Below, in pieces: positions 61,110 to 64,000 of a stretch of 64,000 nucleotides of DNA (positions are counted from its first letter, which is position 1; each line of letters starts with the position of its first letter). Source of the stretch: Bradyrhizobium sp. sBnM-33. GTDB taxonomy: Bacteria > Pseudomonadota > Alphaproteobacteria > Rhizobiales > Xanthobacteraceae. The position numbers were made by a program, and so were the translations under genes. The notes below the pieces were generated by a model. That model saw nothing but the letters and a program-made list of their open reading frames with translations, was not told where the DNA came from and did no database searches. The stretch covers positions 434,001 through 498,000 of the forward strand of contig NZ_CP136624.1 of NCBI RefSeq assembly GCF_032917945.1, in the 5' to 3' direction.

Positions 61110-62294
61110 TTACGCCCCCACGTTCTCTCCGAGATACTCGATTGCGGCTTCGGTTCCGCCCTTGCCGTGGGGAACGTTCAGTGCGTTGAGGCCGACCTCG
61201 ACGACGCCGAGCGTGCCCAAAATCATCGGCGCATTGACATGGCCCATATGGGCGATGCGAAAAGCCTGGCCGGACAAATCGCCGATGCCGGTCCCGAGCA
61301 CCACGCCGCATTTCTCCTTGCAGTAGCGCTGCAGCGCGGCCGGATCGTGGCCGTTCATCGTCACCGTCGTCACCGTATTGGAGCGCTCATTGGCTTCCGC
61401 GATGTTGAAGCCGATCACCTGACCCTCGCTCCAGACCGCGACCGCGCGACGCACCGCTTCGGCAAGCAGGCGATGGCGCTGGAATGCGTTTTCCAGTCCT
61501 TCGTCCTGTAGCATGTCGATTGCCTTGCGCAGCGCGAAGAGCAGATGCACGGGCGCGGTGCCGGCATATTTGCGGTAATGCTCGCTACCCTCGCGCTCGG
61601 TCCAGTCCCAATAGGGCGTACGCAGGTTCGCCTTTTTATGCACCTCGCGGGCGCGGTCGTTGGCGGCGACAAAACCTAAGCCCGGCGGCGTCATCAGGCC
61701 CTTCTGCGAGCCGGACATCGCGACATCGATACCCCACGCGTCCATCTCGAACGGCATGCAGCCGAGCGAAGCCACGGTATCGACCATGAACAGCGCCGGA
61801 TGCCCCGTCGATCTGATCGCCTTGCCGATCGCTTCGATGTCGTTATAGGCGCCGGACGCTGTGTCGACCTGCACGGCGACGATTGCCTTGATGGTATGGT
61901 CCTTGTCCTGCCGCAGCCGCGCCTCGACCTCGCTCGCGCGGATCGCGCGGCGCCAGTCGCCCCTGAGCACCTCGACATCGGCGCCCATCGCAGCCGCCGC
62001 CTGCCCCCAGCCGATCGCAAAGCGTCCGCTTTCCAGCACCAGCAGCTTGTCGCCACGTGACAACACATTGGAAAGCGTCGCCTCCCACGCGCCATGGCCG
62101 TTGGCGATGTAGATGTAGGATTTGCCTTTGGTGGCGAACAGCTTTGAGAGATCGGCGAGCAGGCTGTCGGTCAATTCCAGCATCTGGTCGGAATAGATGT
62201 CGAGTGCCGGGCGATGCATCGCCTGCAGCACTTCGTCGGGCATGGTGGTAGGTCCGGGGATGGCCAGAAATTCCCGGCCCGCGCGAACGGTCAT
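61110..62294 (-). CDS. Class V PLP-dependent aminotransferase
   Basis: A protein of 394 residues of the serine/alanine-glyoxylate aminotransferase and PhnW-like fold: FLAIPGPTTMPDEVLQAMHR at the start, PLP-phosphate region ANGHGAWEATLSNV, Asp in FMVDTVASLG and the Schiff-base Lys in MSGSQKGLMTPPG. ATG 62294 with AAGGA ten bases upstream. It is upstream of the ABC importer but 302 bases away, with a repeat between. A role in transaminating the imported compound is possible but unproven. Confidence 0.88.
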   Translation of the reverse strand: MTVRAGREFLAIPGPTTMPDEVLQAMHRPALDIYSDQMLELTDSLLADLSKLFATKGKSYIYIANGHGAWEATLSNVLSRGDKLLVLESGRFAIGWGQAAAAMGADVEVLRGDWRRAIRASEVEARLRQDKDHTIKAIVAVQVDTASGAYNDIEAIGKAIRSTGHPALFMVDTVASLGCMPFEMDAWGIDVAMSGSQKGLMTPPGLGFVAANDRAREVHKKANLRTPYWDWTEREGSEHYRKYAGTAPVHLLFALRKAIDMLQDEGLENAFQRHRLLAEAVRRAVAVWSEGQVIGFNIAEANERSNTVTTVTMNGHDPAALQRYCKEKCGVVLGTGIGDLSGQAFRIAHMGHVNAPMILGTLGVVEVGLNALNVPHGKGGTEAAIEYLGENVGA

Positions 62295-62370
62295 TTGTTG
62301 GTTTTCCTTATGGGTAATCCGCGAAGTCGAAGCGTTGGAGATCCGGGTGACACAATATTGGATCGCAGCC

Positions 62371-62430
62371 GTCATTGCGAGCACACCGAAGCAATCCAGA
62401 GCCGCAAAAAGAGTTGATTGCTCTCATTGC
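62371..62430. repeat. Degenerate palindromic intergenic element, copy 3
   Basis: GTCATTGCGAGCACACCGAA and GCAATCCAG match the left arm of copies 1 and 2; the right arm (GATTGCTCTCATTGCTCCGCGCC) is partly eroded. It lies between the LssY_C gene and the aminotransferase start. Confidence 0.6.
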
Positions 62431-62456
62431 TCCGCGCCAGACCATGATGGCGCAGC

Positions 62457-63293
62457 CTATTTCCCTACCGCATTGGCGATCGCGCGCCAGATCTGGTCCT
62501 TCAATTCGGTCGCCGGCGGGCTCGGAATCGTCACCGCAGGTCCCTCGCGCTTCCGGCATGCCTCGACCAGCCGCAGCACCCAGATTTCGCCGTCGGTGTA
62601 ATAGGCGTCGCCGCCGCCGTTCCGCCCTGCGATCGTCGGCCCGATGCCGGTGACCTGGTATTTCGCTTCCACCATGCCGGCATTTTCCAGATCGGCCGCA
62701 AGCAGCGCGCGCTCGGCGTCAAGATCGGGACTGATGTGGTGCGTGACCGCGGCGGTGTATCGGCTGACGCCGACGCCGCGATCTTGCGTCGCCGCGCCCA
62801 GCCAGACCGAGCGCTTTTCCTCGCCGCTTTCCAGCACCTTCCAGTAGCGCACATGGTTGCGGCGGTCGGCGCTGCTGCCGATCGGCTTTTCATAGGCGAG
62901 ATCCTCGCGGCGACCGAGATAATACAGATTGCTCACCGGCGCGTCCTTGTACGGCCTGTCGAGCAGCACGCTGCCGATGATCTCGATCGAGGATTTCAGC
63001 GTGATCCGGTCGGCCGGATACCAGCCCGCAGCATGCATGGCGCAGACCACGTCGCGCTGGTCTCCGATCAACCCGACATTCATGGGATCGCCGGGAATGC
63101 CCTGCGCGGTGCGCGTCACCATCGGCATGCTGGTCAGCCCGCGCTGATGCTCGTAATGCGTCCAGAAGCCCGGCAGCACCAGATAGGCGAGCAGGCCATA
63201 GCCGCCGAGGACGACGAGCGTGAGCATCGCCGCCCGCCGCATTCTGCCGCGCCGGTGCCGCCGCAATGGTTTTTCAGTTGGCTGATCTGGCAC
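62457..63293 (-). CDS. LssY_C-domain membrane protein
   Basis: A protein of 278 residues with a basic N-terminus, one membrane segment (about 22-44; MLTLVVLGGYGLLAYLVLPG) and the LssY C-terminal fold: DPMNVGLIGDQRDVVCAMHA, AGWYPADRITLKSS, and TPR-like ending. The domain is usually attached to PAP2 phosphatases in type I secretion-linked LssY; here it stands alone with its own membrane anchor. GTG start at 63293. Function unknown. Confidence 0.75.
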   Translation of the reverse strand: MPDQPTEKPLRRHRRGRMRRAAMLTLVVLGGYGLLAYLVLPGFWTHYEHQRGLTSMPMVTRTAQGIPGDPMNVGLIGDQRDVVCAMHAAGWYPADRITLKSSIEIIGSVLLDRPYKDAPVSNLYYLGRREDLAYEKPIGSSADRRNHVRYWKVLESGEEKRSVWLGAATQDRGVGVSRYTAAVTHHISPDLDAERALLAADLENAGMVEAKYQVTGIGPTIAGRNGGGDAYYTDGEIWVLRLVEACRKREGPAVTIPSPPATELKDQIWRAIANAVGK

Positions 63294-63335
63294 GCCGTTA
63301 CGCTCGTGGGGGTCGGGAAGTGTTGCCGGACTTCT

Positions 63336-63476
63336 CCCTCTCCCCGTTCTTCATCACGGGGAGAGGGTTGGGGTGAGGGGCCTCTCTCCGCATATGAGAT
63401 CGCCGAAATACCTGTACCCCCTCACCCGGATTGCTTCGCAATCCGACCTCTCCCCGCAAGCGGGGCGAGGTAACAG
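63336..63476. repeat. GC-rich hairpin and repeat region
   Basis: A strong stem CCCTCTCCCCGT (63336-63347) with ACGGGGAGAGGG (63356-63367) is followed by a mirrored run CCCCTCACCC...CGACCTCTCCCCGCAAGCGGGG. This is again a common intergenic repeat type of the genus and probably terminates the nuclease-like gene. Confidence 0.7.
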
Positions 63477-63480
63477 CAGT

Positions 63481-64000
63481 CTACCGCCGTGTCTCGCGAC
63501 AACCGGCGGCTTCGGCCTCCTCGACCGAGCAGAACCAGCGCGTGCCCTTTGATATCTTCATCTCGATCTTCGCATACCAGCGGCTCGTTGGCTGGTGATA
63601 GATGCACTCGCCGGACCGATTGACATTGCCCTTGATGGTGCAGTCGGGCGAAGGCGCCACCGGTCCGGATGCCGAGGCCAAGAGGACCGCCCGGGCATTC
63701 TCCGGCGGCTGGACTGCGCCGAGAACGGTGGTCTTCTTGTTGCGGATGCGCCAGTCCCACGGCGCGATGAACGCGCCCTGCCACATCCCGGCCTTGGCCT
63801 CGCGCGCGGCCTTCTCGTCCGCCTCGTAGTCGCGCGAGAGGCGCGTCAGCGCCAACGCCCAGCCGTTCGATACCAGCCATTTCTGGATGTCCTCACCGTC
63901 GGCTTCGCAGCGCGCCACCGTGCGGCCGCGGCGATCCGCAACAGCGCGGGTGTGACAGGTCCAGCTCTTGCCGCCGAAACGCTTGATCAGCTCGTCGCGC
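63481..64000 (-). CDS. Nuclease-like (SNase-fold) protein, 5' end outside window
   Basis: At least 173 codons; the start lies beyond the edge. The visible part has the C-terminal half of a thermonuclease-like fold (VARCEADGEDIQKWLVSNGW, ALALTRLSRDYEADE, AGMWQGAFIAPWDWR), then a Cys-containing tail (CTIKGNVNRSGECIYHQPTS) with two small domains, as seen in extended SNase-like proteins. Whether it is an active nuclease cannot be judged, since the catalytic Arg/Glu region is mostly upstream. Confidence 0.75.
   Translation of the reverse strand, partial: RDELIKRFGGKSWTCHTRAVADRRGRTVARCEADGEDIQKWLVSNGWALALTRLSRDYEADEKAAREAKAGMWQGAFIAPWDWRIRNKKTTVLGAVQPPENARAVLLASASGPVAPSPDCTIKGNVNRSGECIYHQPTSRWYAKIEMKISKGTRWFCSVEEAEAAGCRETRR

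Overview
The window is high-GC alphaproteobacterial chromosome, most likely Bradyrhizobium or a close relative in the Nitrobacteraceae. This rests on the gene families (Omp25/Omp31-like barrel, long flagellin, CheA with a C-terminal receiver, many FixJ-type regulators, TolB/TPR adenylate cyclase) and on palindromic intergenic repeats of a style common in that group. The assignment comes from recognition of the sequence, not from a database search. No rRNA, tRNA, CRISPR array or insertion sequence was recognised.

Layout. 1-5.7 kb: remnant of a small integrative element. It holds a P4-type tyrosine integrase, the C-terminal stub of a second integrase, an AlpA-like excisionase, small DNA-binding proteins, direct/inverted GATACCGC repeats and an antitoxin without a toxin; an outer-membrane barrel gene lies inside it. 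5.8-9.9 kb: four-gene minus-strand operon (Sel1-repeat protein, HlyD-type adaptor, FtsX-type permease, ATPase). 10-14.6 kb: broken RES-domain toxin fragment, TetR regulator with tandem operators, divergent secreted hydrolase plus DUF3313 lipoprotein, and a frameshifted family-3 glycosidase. 15-19.1 kb: histidine-less DHp/LuxR protein, then LysR regulator divergent from an MFS exporter and aldo/keto reductase.

19.4-31.3 kb: motility and signalling. CheY, Crp-type regulator, single-domain receiver, a 749-residue flagellin with a duplicated central module, then cheA-cheW-cheY-cheR-PilZ with no cheB, a PAS protein and a FixJ-type regulator. 31.4-39.2 kb: a sulfatase locus (formylglycine-generating enzyme, Tat-exported arylsulfatase, HAD phosphatase) beside a broken second sulfatase, a frameshifted outer-membrane transporter and a class III cyclase. 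39.5-46.9 kb: dense two-component block (periplasmic-binding-domain histidine kinase, FixJ-like regulator, single receiver, giant dCache/PAS hybrid kinase, receiver).

47.1-54.4 kb: GntR-controlled catabolic operon with an SsuABC-type importer, IlvD/Edd dehydratase, SMP-30 lactonase and RraA-like aldolase. A perfect 12-bp-arm palindrome sits between the regulator and the operon. This looks like uptake of an unknown sugar acid or sulfonate-like compound followed by lactone hydrolysis, dehydration and aldol cleavage. 54.5-64 kb: oligopeptidase B-like peptidase, Fe3+/2-aminoethylphosphonate-type ABC importer, class V aminotransferase, LssY_C protein and a nuclease-like protein cut by the window edge. 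Palindromic repeats fill many of the intergenic gaps from 52 to 63.5 kb.

Three or four genes carry single-base frameshifts (13.97 kb, 32.05 kb, 32.7 kb, possibly 2.62 kb). Each could be true decay or sequencing error. Nothing stands out as an unmistakable new system. The best leads are the importer-dehydratase-lactonase-aldolase operon, the histidine-less DHp/LuxR protein, the palindromes ahead of the 39.5-kb sensor kinase, and the small integrative element with its repeat cluster.
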